Shown piece after piece: positions 35,708 through 44,278 of a stretch of 64,000 nt of DNA (positions are counted from its first letter, which is position 1; every line of letters begins with the position of its first letter). Under the pieces are notes generated by a model. It ran no database searches, was not told the DNA's origin, and saw only the letters and a list, made by a program, of their open reading frames with translations. Both the position numbers and the translations under genes were made by a program. Source of the stretch: Rhizobium sp. 18055 (GTDB lineage Bacteria; Pseudomonadota; Alphaproteobacteria; Rhizobiales; Rhizobiaceae); assembly GCF_902706285.1 (NCBI RefSeq), contig NZ_CACSKD010000012.1:1-64000 (forward strand), given 5' to 3'.

Positions 35708-38269
35708 TCAGGTGCGCGGCTTCAGGTTTTCAGGGTCGTAGATCGGCTTGTAGCCGACGCTGACGACTTCGACCGGATAGGTCTCGGCGAAGTACTCGAC
35801 GTTCAGTTTTCGGCCGACCTGGCAGTAGTCGTGCGGCAGGTAGGCGAGCGCGATGTTCTTGCCGACCGTCGGGCCGTAGGCCACCGAGGTCGTGTAGGAG
35901 ATGCGGCCGAGGCTATCGACCAGCGACTTGCCGGTTTCCGGGTCCATCACCGGCATGGAGCCGACAGGGTAGCGCTTGACGCCAGACTTGTCGGTGTTTT
36001 CGGTCATCACAAGCGTGCAGAGCATGGCCGGCTGGTGGTCGCGGGCCTTGTACTCCAGATGTTTGGCCTTGCCGCGGAAATCGGCTTCCTTGACCTTCGG
36101 GCGGGCGAGGTCGGCTTCCAGCAGATTGTACTGGGTGAGCAGATCGCCGTTCTGCAGGCGCAGGCTCTTTTCCATGCGGCGCGAGTTGGCATAGGTCTCG
36201 ACACCGAAGGGCATGACACCGGTGGCGCGCAGCGCGTCCCAGACGGCGAGGCCGTCCTCGTATTTCATGTGCAGTTCCCAGCCCTGCTCGCCGACATAGG
36301 AGATACGGAAGGCGGTGACGGTCTTTCCTGCGATCTCGATCGGCTTGATGGCCGCGAAGGCGAAGTTTTCGGCGTCGAGGGCTGCCGGGTCGGCCACCAC
36401 CTTCTTCAGCGTGTCGCGGGCGTTCGGGCCCCAGATGCCGATGGTGATGAACTTTTCCGAGACGTCGGTGATGGTGACGTCGAGGCCGCGATCCTCCGCC
36501 ACGCGCTTCATGTAATGGAAGTCGCGCGGGCCGGCGTCGGCGCCGTTGATCAGGCGGCAGCGATCGGCCATGCGGATGACGGTGAAGTCGGCGCGGACCA
36601 TGCCCTCGTCGTCGAGGAAGTGGGTGTAGATGCCCTTGCCGATATTGCCGTCGCCGCCGATCTTTGCGGCGCACAGCCACTCGAGAAGATCGACATGGTC
36701 AGGGCCTTCGATATCGACCATGTGGAAGTGGCTGAGATTGACGATGCCGCAATCCTCGCTCATCGCCAGATGCTCGGCATTGGAGACGCGCCAGAAGTGG
36801 CGGTTGTCCCATTCGTTCTCACGGACTGGAACCTTGTCGGCGTATTTCTCCAGCAGGTGTTCGTTGGCGGCGTAACCGTGCGCACGCTCCCAGCCGCCGA
36901 GTTCCATGAAGTGGCCGCCGAGTTCTTTCTCGCGCTCGTAGAAGGGCGAGCGCTTTGCGTTGCGGCTGGTGGCGTAGGGTTCGCGGGTGTGCACAGCCGG
37001 GAAGTAGATCTTCTGGGCGGCTTCATAGCAGCGGTTGGCAATGAATTCTTCGGTCAGCTGGTGTGGATAGAAGCGGGCGTAATCGATGCTGTTGTGGTCG
37101 ATTTCGGTGCGGCCATCAGTCATCCAGTCGGCGATCAGCTTGCCGTAGCCCGGGCCGTCCTTGACCCAGATGGCGACGCAATACCAGAGGCCGCGGACCT
37201 TCTGGCTTTCGCCGCAGGACGGACCGCCGGCGGCAGACACCTGCAGCAGGCCGTTGAAGGAATGGCCCTCGTTATAGCCGAGTTCGCCGAGGATCGGCGT
37301 CAGTTCCATAGCCTTTTCGAGCGGCTCGAGGATCTGTTCCATCTCGAGATCGCGCTGCGACGGCGACAGGCGTGCCTCGTGCTTCTCCAGAAGGTCTCGC
37401 GGGTGGCACATGCGCGGATTGGTGGTTTCGTAATAGCCCCACTCGATCTGGCCGCCTTCGGTGGTCTTCGGGTCTCCGGTGTCGCGCATATAGGCGGAGT
37501 TGCCCTGGTCGCGCAGCAGCGGGAAGCCGATTTCCTTGCCGGTGCCTTCGAACTCGTTGTAGGGGCCGAAGAAGGTGAGGGGATGATCGACCGGCATGAC
37601 CGGCAGGTCTTCGCCGACCATTTCGGCGATCAGGCGGCCCCAGAGGCCGGCGCAGACGATGACGTGATCGGCCATGATGGTGCCGCGATGGGTGACGACA
37701 CCCTTGATGCGACCACCCTCGACGATCAGCGACTGAGCCGGCGTGTTGCCGAACATCGTCAGCTTGCCGGACTTTTCAGCGGCATCGACAAGCTTGCCGG
37801 CGACCGTTTGGCTGCGCGGGATGACGAGGCCGGCGTCGGGGTCGAACAGGCCGCCCTGGACCTGATCCTCCTCGATCAGCGGGAACATTTCCTTGATCTC
37901 GGCAGGGCCGACATAGCGGGCGCGGGTGCCGAAGGCCTTGGCGGAGGTCAGCTTTCGCTTGATCTCTTCCATCCAGGCGTCGTCGCCGGTGCGTGCCACT
38001 TCGAGGCCGCCGATGCGCGAGTAGTGGCCCATCTTCTCATAGAAATCGATCGAATATTGCGTCGTCCAGACCGAGAGATAGTCGTGGGACGTGGTGTAAC
38101 AGAAGTCGGAGGCATGGGCCGTCGAGCCGATATCGGTCGGGATCCCTGACTTGTCGATGCCCACGATGTCATCCCATCCACGCTCTATCAGATGATGGGC
38201 GATGGATGCGCCGACGATCCCCCCGAGACCGATGATGACGACCTTAGCCTGCTTAGGAAACTCTGCCAT
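35708..38269 (-). CDS. Dimethylglycine/sarcosine dehydrogenase-like FAD/GcvT protein
   Basis: 853 residues. The N-terminal DAO-type FAD domain (VVIIGLGGIVGASIAHHLIERG) is followed by GSTAHASDF, whose His matches the covalent-FAD site of dimethylglycine/sarcosine dehydrogenases. A linker domain leads to the C-terminal GcvT folate-binding halves (about 430-840, with GIWGPNARDTLKKV and VSYVGEQGWELH-like blocks). The family demethylates N-methyl glycines and hands the one-carbon unit to tetrahydrofolate. Choline/betaine breakdown is the usual pathway in rhizobia; the exact substrate is not settled by sequence. It stands alone on the minus strand with a dyad in its promoter. The open 818-codon frame opposite is a codon-bias shadow. 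Confidence 0.85.
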   Translation of the reverse strand: MAEFPKQAKVVIIGLGGIVGASIAHHLIERGWDDIVGIDKSGIPTDIGSTAHASDFCYTTSHDYLSVWTTQYSIDFYEKMGHYSRIGGLEVARTGDDAWMEEIKRKLTSAKAFGTRARYVGPAEIKEMFPLIEEDQVQGGLFDPDAGLVIPRSQTVAGKLVDAAEKSGKLTMFGNTPAQSLIVEGGRIKGVVTHRGTIMADHVIVCAGLWGRLIAEMVGEDLPVMPVDHPLTFFGPYNEFEGTGKEIGFPLLRDQGNSAYMRDTGDPKTTEGGQIEWGYYETTNPRMCHPRDLLEKHEARLSPSQRDLEMEQILEPLEKAMELTPILGELGYNEGHSFNGLLQVSAAGGPSCGESQKVRGLWYCVAIWVKDGPGYGKLIADWMTDGRTEIDHNSIDYARFYPHQLTEEFIANRCYEAAQKIYFPAVHTREPYATSRNAKRSPFYEREKELGGHFMELGGWERAHGYAANEHLLEKYADKVPVRENEWDNRHFWRVSNAEHLAMSEDCGIVNLSHFHMVDIEGPDHVDLLEWLCAAKIGGDGNIGKGIYTHFLDDEGMVRADFTVIRMADRCRLINGADAGPRDFHYMKRVAEDRGLDVTITDVSEKFITIGIWGPNARDTLKKVVADPAALDAENFAFAAIKPIEIAGKTVTAFRISYVGEQGWELHMKYEDGLAVWDALRATGVMPFGVETYANSRRMEKSLRLQNGDLLTQYNLLEADLARPKVKEADFRGKAKHLEYKARDHQPAMLCTLVMTENTDKSGVKRYPVGSMPVMDPETGKSLVDSLGRISYTTSVAYGPTVGKNIALAYLPHDYCQVGRKLNVEYFAETYPVEVVSVGYKPIYDPENLKPRT

Positions 38270-38667
38270 TGAGGACGACCCTGATTGAATATTGAAATCG
38301 GATTTTAGGGATTGAGACGCGACGTGTAGAGCCTGTCTACGACATAATTATCATACTGCACGACCAGAGCCATGCTGTCTGTGGACAGAAGGCGGGTGAG
38401 GAAGGCCGGTTGCAGGTCGTTTTTGCGTGATTGATGCGGCTGCAGGAGGGGCAAACAAGCGGTTCGGCACCAAGTGCGCTTGGCATTGAGTTTGCATCGG
38501 TTTTCGGCTTGAGGGCGGCCCGCTCAGGGCTGAAATTTGAACTCAGCGCTTGGTTTCGGGATTCTGTGCCGATCACAGACAGTCTTTGGCGACACTATAG
38601 TCAAACCCGATGGCGCAGGGCTCCTGTCGAGACCCTGGCGGCCCACGAGCAGGCATAGGGGAGTGGA
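38270..38667. promoter_or_regulatory. Divergent promoter region: dehydrogenase (-) and lipoprotein (+)
   Basis: 398 bp without a gene. On the dehydrogenase side a dyad GTAGA-N5-TCTAC lies at 38326-38340, 57-71 bp before its start, next to AT-rich ATAATTATCATA; its TCTAC/GTAGA arms resemble GntR/FCD-type operators. On the lipoprotein side the 43-bp shared motif described separately lies at 38559-38601. Confidence 0.45.
38559..38601 (+). promoter_or_regulatory. Shared 43-bp promoter-like motif, copy A (lipoprotein)
   Basis: GGATTC (38559), TGTGCC, GATCAC (38571-38576), N16, then CACTATAGT (38593-38601). Order and spacing are the same as at 46419 and 53586. CTATAG resembles a rhizobial -10, and there is no CTTGAC -35. 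CTGTG-N5-CACAG around 38564-38578 is an exact dyad. It lies 67 bp before the lipoprotein start. Confidence 0.6.
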
Positions 38668-38940
38668 ATGAACAAGTTAGTGGTGTTTTCGTCGATCGGC
38701 CTTTTGCTTGCAAGTCTGTCGCTTACAAGCTGCTCGCCGACCCAACAGGGCGCGGGCATTGGTGCTGCGACCGGTGCTGTCGTCGGTGGCGCTGTCACGG
38801 GTGATGTTCGTGGTGCGGCCGTGGGTGCGGCGATCGGTGGCGTTTCGGGCGCCGTGATCGGCAATGTCGCTGGACGGCCAGGACAATGCGAGTTTCAGGA
38901 CCGCAATGGCCGGCGATACGTCGCAGCCTGCCCACGCTGA
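38668..38940 (+). CDS. Glycine-zipper (YMGG-type) outer-membrane lipoprotein
   Basis: 90 residues. Lipobox LSLTSC ends the signal peptide at about C22. A glycine-zipper core follows (GAGIGAATGAVVGGAVTGD...GAAIGGVSGAVIGNVAG), then a short polar tail with a possible disulfide pair (QCEFQDRNGRRYVAAC). Small glycine-zipper lipoproteins of this kind are envelope proteins often induced by envelope stress. A hairpin GAGATGCA/TGCATCTC at 38950-38976 follows. The promoter carries the shared 43-bp motif. Confidence 0.85.
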   Translation: MNKLVVFSSIGLLLASLSLTSCSPTQQGAGIGAATGAVVGGAVTGDVRGAAVGAAIGGVSGAVIGNVAGRPGQCEFQDRNGRRYVAACPR

Positions 38941-39302
38941 TCGGTCACCGAGATGCAGCGCTAGGCGGTGCATCTCAGGTCCGATAGGTGAGGGATGGCT
39001 CCCAAAGGTTGCCCCGGCGCAAACGGCGCCGTCGCTCTTTCAAAAATCCGTTTCAGCCAAGGGGGATTTGGATTTGCAGGGTTCAGCCGCAAGCGGCGCG
39101 CTCATCCAGGCCTGACCGATTCAAGACTTCCTACCAAAATCCATAGGTTCATCAGGTTGCGTGGGCTCATTGGGGCCAGTTTGCTGCCCGGTGGTTTTAA
39201 AGAAACGCGTTCCTTCGATTGCAAATCTGGCCGACTGCAATGTCAGCCGCACTCTGGGGCGCAGTCCTCGGCCTGATGGCCCTGGTTCAACGGAGGCAAC
39301 AC
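38941..39302. other. Intergenic region before the AbgT transporter
   Basis: 362 bp without a clear gene. An 8-bp stem-loop GAGATGCA / TGCATCTC (38950-38957, 38969-38976) just after the lipoprotein gene lacks a T-tract. Open frames here are short and have no ribosome sites. I see no strong promoter element. Confidence 0.35.
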
Positions 39303-40850
39303 ATGGCCACTGCCAATGCCGCACCAAAGACCGCGATGCAGAGATTTCTCGACGGGGTCGAGAAGGTGGGAAACATGGTTCCTCATCCTGTGGTCATCTT
39401 CCTGATCTTGATCGGCATCGTCATCGTGCTGTCGGCCGTGCTCGGCGCGTTCGGGGCGGCGGTCAGCTATGAGCGCATCAATCCCGACACGTTCGAGATC
39501 GAACAGGCGTCGACGGCGATCCGCAGCCTGCTCAATATCGAGGGCATCCGTTTTCTCTATTCCTCGCTGATCCCCAATTTCATGAGCTTCACCGCCGTCG
39601 GCCTGATGATCGCGGCGATGATCGGTGCCGGTGTTGCCGAGGAATCGGGCTTGGTGACGGCGCTTATCCGCAAGCTGGTGATCGTCTCGCCGAGCTGGGC
39701 GCTGACCTACATTCTGGCCTTCGTCGGCATTCTTGCCAGTATCGCGGCCGATGCCGGTTACCTCGTGCTGATCCCGCTTGCCGGTGTGGCGTATCTCGCC
39801 GTCGGGCGGCATCCGCTTGCCGGCCTGGCGCTCGGTTTTGCCGCCGTCGCGGGTGCGTTCACGGTCAACATGCTGATCAAGCCGCTCGATGCCGTGCTGG
39901 TCGAATTCACCAATGATGCGGCGCATCTGGTCGATCCAAACCGGTCGATCGGGCTGGCGTCCAATCTCTGGTTCTCCATCGCGTCTGTGCTGTTCCTGAC
40001 CGTCATCATTGCCTTCATCACCGACAGGATCATCGCGCCGCGGCTTGGCGCTTATAATCCCGACGGAGCGGAGGGTGGCGTACCGAACCAGGGGGCGACG
40101 CTTTCCGATCAGGAATCGCGCGGTCTGCGGTTTGCGCTGTTCGGGTTGATCGGCCTTATCGCGGTCTTTCTGCTTCTGACGTTGCCGAGCGGTGCGCCGT
40201 TGCGCAATGCCGATACCGGCGAACTGATCGGCAACTCGCCGTTCATGAACGGGCTGATCGCGCTGATCATGCTGATCTTCCTGGTGACCGGCTGGGCCTT
40301 CGGCATCGGCGCCGGCACGATGAAGACGCTGGCGGAAGTGATCGCCGCGATCGAAAAATCGATCAAGAACATGGGCGGCACGATTTTTCTGTTCTTCGTG
40401 CTCAGCCAGTTCGTTGCCTACTTCACCTATACCAATATCGGCACGGTGATGGCGCTCAGCCTCTCCGGCGTGCTGCAGGCGGCCAATATCGGTGCGCTGC
40501 CCCTGTTGATCGGCTTCATCGTCGTGGTGGCAATCATCGACCTGCTGCTGACGGGTGCGATTGCCAAATGGGCAATCTTTGCACCGGTCTTCGTGCCGCT
40601 GCTGATGAAGCTCGGTGTCGAGCCGGAAGCGGTGCTGGCCGCCTATCGCGTCGGGGATTCGCCGATGAATGCGATTACCCCGCTCAACGCCTATTTCGCA
40701 CTCGTGGTCGGCTTTGCGCAGAAATACGACAAGTCGGCAGGTGTGGGAACGATCGTCTCGCTGATGCTCCCGTATGTGGTGCTGATGTTCGTGCTGTGGA
40801 CCGGACTGTTCGCGGTCTGGAAGGCGCTCGGTCTGCCTTGGGGTCTGTGA
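39303..40850 (+). CDS. AbgT-family transporter
   Basis: The ATG at 39303 after GGAGGCAAC gives 515 residues, usual for AbgT/MtrF proteins. There are about 11 hydrophobic segments and conserved family stretches: GNMVPHPVVIFLILIG near the start, SIAADAGYLVLIPLAG, and GDSPMNAITPLNAYF near the end. AbgT members carry p-aminobenzoyl-glutamate or act as sulfonamide efflux pumps using the proton gradient. An M20 peptidase gene 47 bp downstream suggests import of an amide/peptide that is then hydrolysed. Confidence 0.9.
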   Translation: MATANAAPKTAMQRFLDGVEKVGNMVPHPVVIFLILIGIVIVLSAVLGAFGAAVSYERINPDTFEIEQASTAIRSLLNIEGIRFLYSSLIPNFMSFTAVGLMIAAMIGAGVAEESGLVTALIRKLVIVSPSWALTYILAFVGILASIAADAGYLVLIPLAGVAYLAVGRHPLAGLALGFAAVAGAFTVNMLIKPLDAVLVEFTNDAAHLVDPNRSIGLASNLWFSIASVLFLTVIIAFITDRIIAPRLGAYNPDGAEGGVPNQGATLSDQESRGLRFALFGLIGLIAVFLLLTLPSGAPLRNADTGELIGNSPFMNGLIALIMLIFLVTGWAFGIGAGTMKTLAEVIAAIEKSIKNMGGTIFLFFVLSQFVAYFTYTNIGTVMALSLSGVLQAANIGALPLLIGFIVVVAIIDLLLTGAIAKWAIFAPVFVPLLMKLGVEPEAVLAAYRVGDSPMNAITPLNAYFALVVGFAQKYDKSAGVGTIVSLMLPYVVLMFVLWTGLFAVWKALGLPWGL

Positions 40851-40897
40851 CGTCATCTGGCGTCCGGCGAGCCTGGAAATAAGAAGCAAACAATCGG

Positions 40898-42109
40898 ATG
40901 GGTATCATGAGCAATCCCTCAATTCCTCTCGACGTCGCTGCGGCGGAAGAACATCTGCTGCGTTTCCTCTCGGTGGAGGGCGTAACCGGACAGGAGAAAA
41001 ATATCGGTCTTGCGGTCTGCGATGCGCTGAAGAAGATCGGCGTGCCTGAATCGGCCATTCGCTTCGACGATGTTCACACGCGCATTCCGGTGCCGACCGA
41101 AACCGGCAATCTGATCGTCGATATTCCCGGCACCCGGCCGGGGCCACGGCTGCTGTTTTCGACGCATCTGGATACCGTGCCGCTCTGCGCCGGTGCCAAG
41201 CCGCGGCGGGAAGGCGACCGGATCGTCTCCGACGGCACGACGGCGCTTGGCGGCGATGCGCGCACCGGCGTGGCGCTGCTGGTCGTGGTTGCCGAAACGC
41301 TGATCAAGCACGAGCTGCCGCATCCGCCGATCACGCTGCTGTTCACGGTGCGCGAGGAAAGCGGGCTGCATGGTGCGCGCGAGCTCAACCCGGCCGATCT
41401 CAACGGTGCGGTGATGTGCATCAATGTCGATGGCCAGTTGGCGTCGGATCTGATTGTCGGCGCTGTGGGCCAGGAGAACTGGGAGGTCGAGATCACCGGG
41501 CGGGCGTCGCATGCCGGCGTCGCACCGGAGAAGGGGATTTCGGCGACCATGGTCGGCGCGCTGGCACTGGCGGATGCGCGGAAAAACGGCTGGTTCGGCA
41601 AGGTGGTGAAGCCGGATGGCCGCGGTACCAGCAATATCGGCATCTTCGGCGGCAAGGACAGCAAACCGGCCGGCGACGCCACCAATGTGGTCACCGACTA
41701 CGCCTATCTCAAAGGCGAGGCGCGCAGCCCGACATCTGCCTTCGCCACCGAAATTGCCAATGGCTACAAGCAGGCCTTCGCCAAGGCGCAGAGCGAGGTG
41801 ACGACCGATGAGGGTGATACGGCCGAGGTGAAGTTCAGCCATGTTGCCGCCTATCCGCCGTTCGAACTGGGCAAGGATACCGCGATCGTCAAGCGGGCCA
41901 CCAAGGCGCTGGGGATTCTCGGGATCGAGCCTGTCTATGTGTTCTCCAACGGGGGGCTGGATGCAAACTGGCTCGACAAGCATGGCGTGCCGACCATCAC
42001 AATCGGGGCGGGGCAGGCCGAGATCCATACGATCAAGGAATATGTGAACCTCAAGGAATACGAAAAGGGCTGCCGCCTGGGCGTGCTGATGGCAACGCTC
42101 GAGGATTGA
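40898..42109 (+). CDS. M20-family metallopeptidase (tripeptidase-T-like)
   Basis: 403 residues. Di-metal M20 signatures: STHLDTVPLC (first metal His/Asp), TALGGDARTG (bridging Asp region), and FTVREESGLHGAR (catalytic Glu pair). The dimerisation domain has GRASHAGVAPEKG, and the C-terminal metal His is near AEIHTIKEYV. Soluble and cytoplasmic. The ATG may be 40898 or 40907 (MSNPS), where spacing differs little. Paired with the AbgT transporter, it probably cleaves an imported peptide or aminoacyl amide. Confidence 0.88.
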   Translation: MGIMSNPSIPLDVAAAEEHLLRFLSVEGVTGQEKNIGLAVCDALKKIGVPESAIRFDDVHTRIPVPTETGNLIVDIPGTRPGPRLLFSTHLDTVPLCAGAKPRREGDRIVSDGTTALGGDARTGVALLVVVAETLIKHELPHPPITLLFTVREESGLHGARELNPADLNGAVMCINVDGQLASDLIVGAVGQENWEVEITGRASHAGVAPEKGISATMVGALALADARKNGWFGKVVKPDGRGTSNIGIFGGKDSKPAGDATNVVTDYAYLKGEARSPTSAFATEIANGYKQAFAKAQSEVTTDEGDTAEVKFSHVAAYPPFELGKDTAIVKRATKALGILGIEPVYVFSNGGLDANWLDKHGVPTITIGAGQAEIHTIKEYVNLKEYEKGCRLGVLMATLED

Positions 42110-42319
42110 CGTTTCGGGTTTGAGGGATCGGCCGCTGCCGGCGAAGGCTGGCGGCAGTCGATCCTTCCTGTGCCTGGCCTCAATGCCTCTCGCCGATCGA
42201 CGGTTTCAAAGGCGATTTCATTCGAAGGACGGGCAGAGGGGTGGAAAGACCGCGCTGCGCATCTCTGTGCGGCCGAATAGTGAAGACGGCCCGACGAGGC
42301 CAATTGGGGAGCAGAGCGA

Positions 42320-44155
42320 TTGAGTCCGATAGCATACACAGCCACCATCATCGCCGTTGCCGTCGTTCTGTTCGTCTGGAACAAGTTGCCTGTGGTCTTC
42401 GTCGCCATGCTGACGGCACTGTCGCTGTGGGCAAGCGGGGTGCTGACGCTCGGGCAATCGCTGGGTGGCTTCGGCGATCCGGCCGTCATCTTCATCGCAT
42501 CGCTGTTTGTCGTCAGTTCCGGTCTTGAGGCTACCGGCGTCACCGCCTGGGCCGGCCAGTTGCTGATCCGCGGCGCGGGTGCCGAAAGCCGGGCGCGGCT
42601 GCTGGTCCTGACGATGATCCTGGTTTCGCTGCTGACGGCGCTGATCAGCGTCAACGGCGCGGTGGCGGCGCTGCTGCCTGTCGTGGTGGTGATTGCCGTG
42701 CGGCTGCGGCGCAATTCCTCGCAGCTGCTGATGCCGCTGGTGTTTGCGGCGCACGCCGGCTCGATGCTGGCGCTGACGGGAACGCCTGTCAACGTGCTGG
42801 TCTCCGAGGCGGGGCTCGATGCGGGCGTCGGGGGGTTCGGCTTCTTCGAATTCGCTCTGGTCGGTGTGCCGCTGCTGGCCGGCACGATGGTGATCATCGT
42901 GCTGTTCGGAAAGCAGCTGCTGCCGGAGCGCAATGGTGCGACCATGCCGGCCGATTTCAGCCATCATGCCAAGACCCTGGTGGAGCAATACGGGCTGGCG
43001 AGCGGCGTCTACCAGATGCGGCTGCGGGCAAGCTCGCCCTATGTCGGAGTGGCGACGTCGGCGCTTGATCTTTCGGCCTATCCGGGGCTGCAACTTGTTG
43101 CCATCCAGGAGGGCGAGACGGCAGGGCCGCTGCGCCGGCCTGCCCTGGCCGAGGGGGACCATCTGATTGTGCGGGGCGAGGCCGACATTGCGGCCGCGTT
43201 CGGCGCGAAGATGCATCTGGCATTTCGCGACGAGAAAGCCGCGGGGCAGGGCGAGGACACATTGTTCAACCGCAGCTCCGGCCTTGCCGAAGTCGTTATC
43301 CCGCCGCGCTCGGGCCTGATCGGCAAGAGCGTCTTTCCCGGCATGGTCACCGAAAGCGGCGACCTGATCGTTCTCGCGGTGCAGCGCGCCGGCGGTGAGG
43401 TCACGGCCGATAGCACTACGCGCGATGGCGGCGGCACCGTGCTGCAGGCCGGCGATACCATGCTGCTGCAGGGCACGTGGAAGGCGCTTGATGTTCACCT
43501 CGACGATCCCGACGTGCTGGTCGTCAACTCGCCCGAGCTGGTGCGCCGTCAGGCGGTGCCGATGGGGCCGGGGGCGCGGCAGGCGATCGTCATTCTGCTG
43601 GCGATGGTCCTGCTCCTGGCGACCGGCATCGTGCCGCCTGCTGTGGCCGGCATTCTGGCCGCCGGCGCGATCATCTTGTCCGGGATCATGAGTGTCGAGC
43701 AGGCCTACCGCGCCGTTGGCTGGACCACGGTCATTCTCGTCGGCGCGATGATGCCGCTGTCGACGGCGATGGTGCAAACAGGGGCGGCAAAGCTGATGGC
43801 CGAGCATCTGGTCAATCTCGTCGGTGATGCCGGCCCGCTTGCATTGCTCGCCGGCCTGTTCATCCTGACGGCCGTCATGGGGCAGCTGATCAGCAACACG
43901 GCAACGGCGCTGATCGTCATCCCGATCGGCGTGGCAGCGGCAACCGCGATGGGGATCTCGCCACGTCCGGTGCTGATGAGCACGGCGGTCGCTGCCGCCG
44001 GCGCCTTCCTGACACCGATCGCGACGCCGACCAACCTGATGGTGATGGGTCCGGGCGGCTATGCCTTCAACGACTACTGGAAGCTTGGGCTGCCGCTGTT
44101 GATCTGGTTCTTCGTGGTCTCGGTTTTCATCGTGCCGTTGATCTGGCGGTTCTGA
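42320..44155 (+). CDS. SLC13/DASS-family permease with two RCK-C (TrkA-C) domains
   Basis: 611 residues starting at a TTG (42320) after GGGGAGCAG. Two membrane halves flank two soluble TrkA-C-like domains (about 210-290 and 305-390; GLASGVYQMRLRASSPYVG, GLIGKSVFPGMVTESGDLIVLAV). The C-terminal half has the DASS hallmark NTATALIVIPIG and TPTNLMVMGPGGY, and the N-terminal half has its partner TGTPVNVLV. Such proteins move anions such as sulfate or dicarboxylates with Na+ or H+. The RCK-C domains suggest nucleotide or redox gating. It stands alone. Confidence 0.88.
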   Translation: MSPIAYTATIIAVAVVLFVWNKLPVVFVAMLTALSLWASGVLTLGQSLGGFGDPAVIFIASLFVVSSGLEATGVTAWAGQLLIRGAGAESRARLLVLTMILVSLLTALISVNGAVAALLPVVVVIAVRLRRNSSQLLMPLVFAAHAGSMLALTGTPVNVLVSEAGLDAGVGGFGFFEFALVGVPLLAGTMVIIVLFGKQLLPERNGATMPADFSHHAKTLVEQYGLASGVYQMRLRASSPYVGVATSALDLSAYPGLQLVAIQEGETAGPLRRPALAEGDHLIVRGEADIAAAFGAKMHLAFRDEKAAGQGEDTLFNRSSGLAEVVIPPRSGLIGKSVFPGMVTESGDLIVLAVQRAGGEVTADSTTRDGGGTVLQAGDTMLLQGTWKALDVHLDDPDVLVVNSPELVRRQAVPMGPGARQAIVILLAMVLLLATGIVPPAVAGILAAGAIILSGIMSVEQAYRAVGWTTVILVGAMMPLSTAMVQTGAAKLMAEHLVNLVGDAGPLALLAGLFILTAVMGQLISNTATALIVIPIGVAAATAMGISPRPVLMSTAVAAAGAFLTPIATPTNLMVMGPGGYAFNDYWKLGLPLLIWFFVVSVFIVPLIWRF

Positions 44156-44278
44156 GTTCGCCGTTGCGGTTTGCTCGGCCGGATCGGATGAGGCAGATCG
44201 TCGGTGGGCGAGTGCGGCTTTGCCAAGGGTGATGCGGTTACCAGCCGGTCTTCCGGTGCGCAGCTGAGGTCATTTGGC

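Noticed and set aside
35693..38149. 818-codon plus-strand frame opposite the dehydrogenase
   Set aside because: The minus strand is an unambiguous FAD/GcvT protein; the plus frame is a codon-bias shadow with no recognisable domain.
42320..44155. Reading the SLC13 gene as a K+ channel because of its TrkA-C domains
   Set aside because: DASS signatures in both membrane halves show a permease; the RCK-C domains are accessory.
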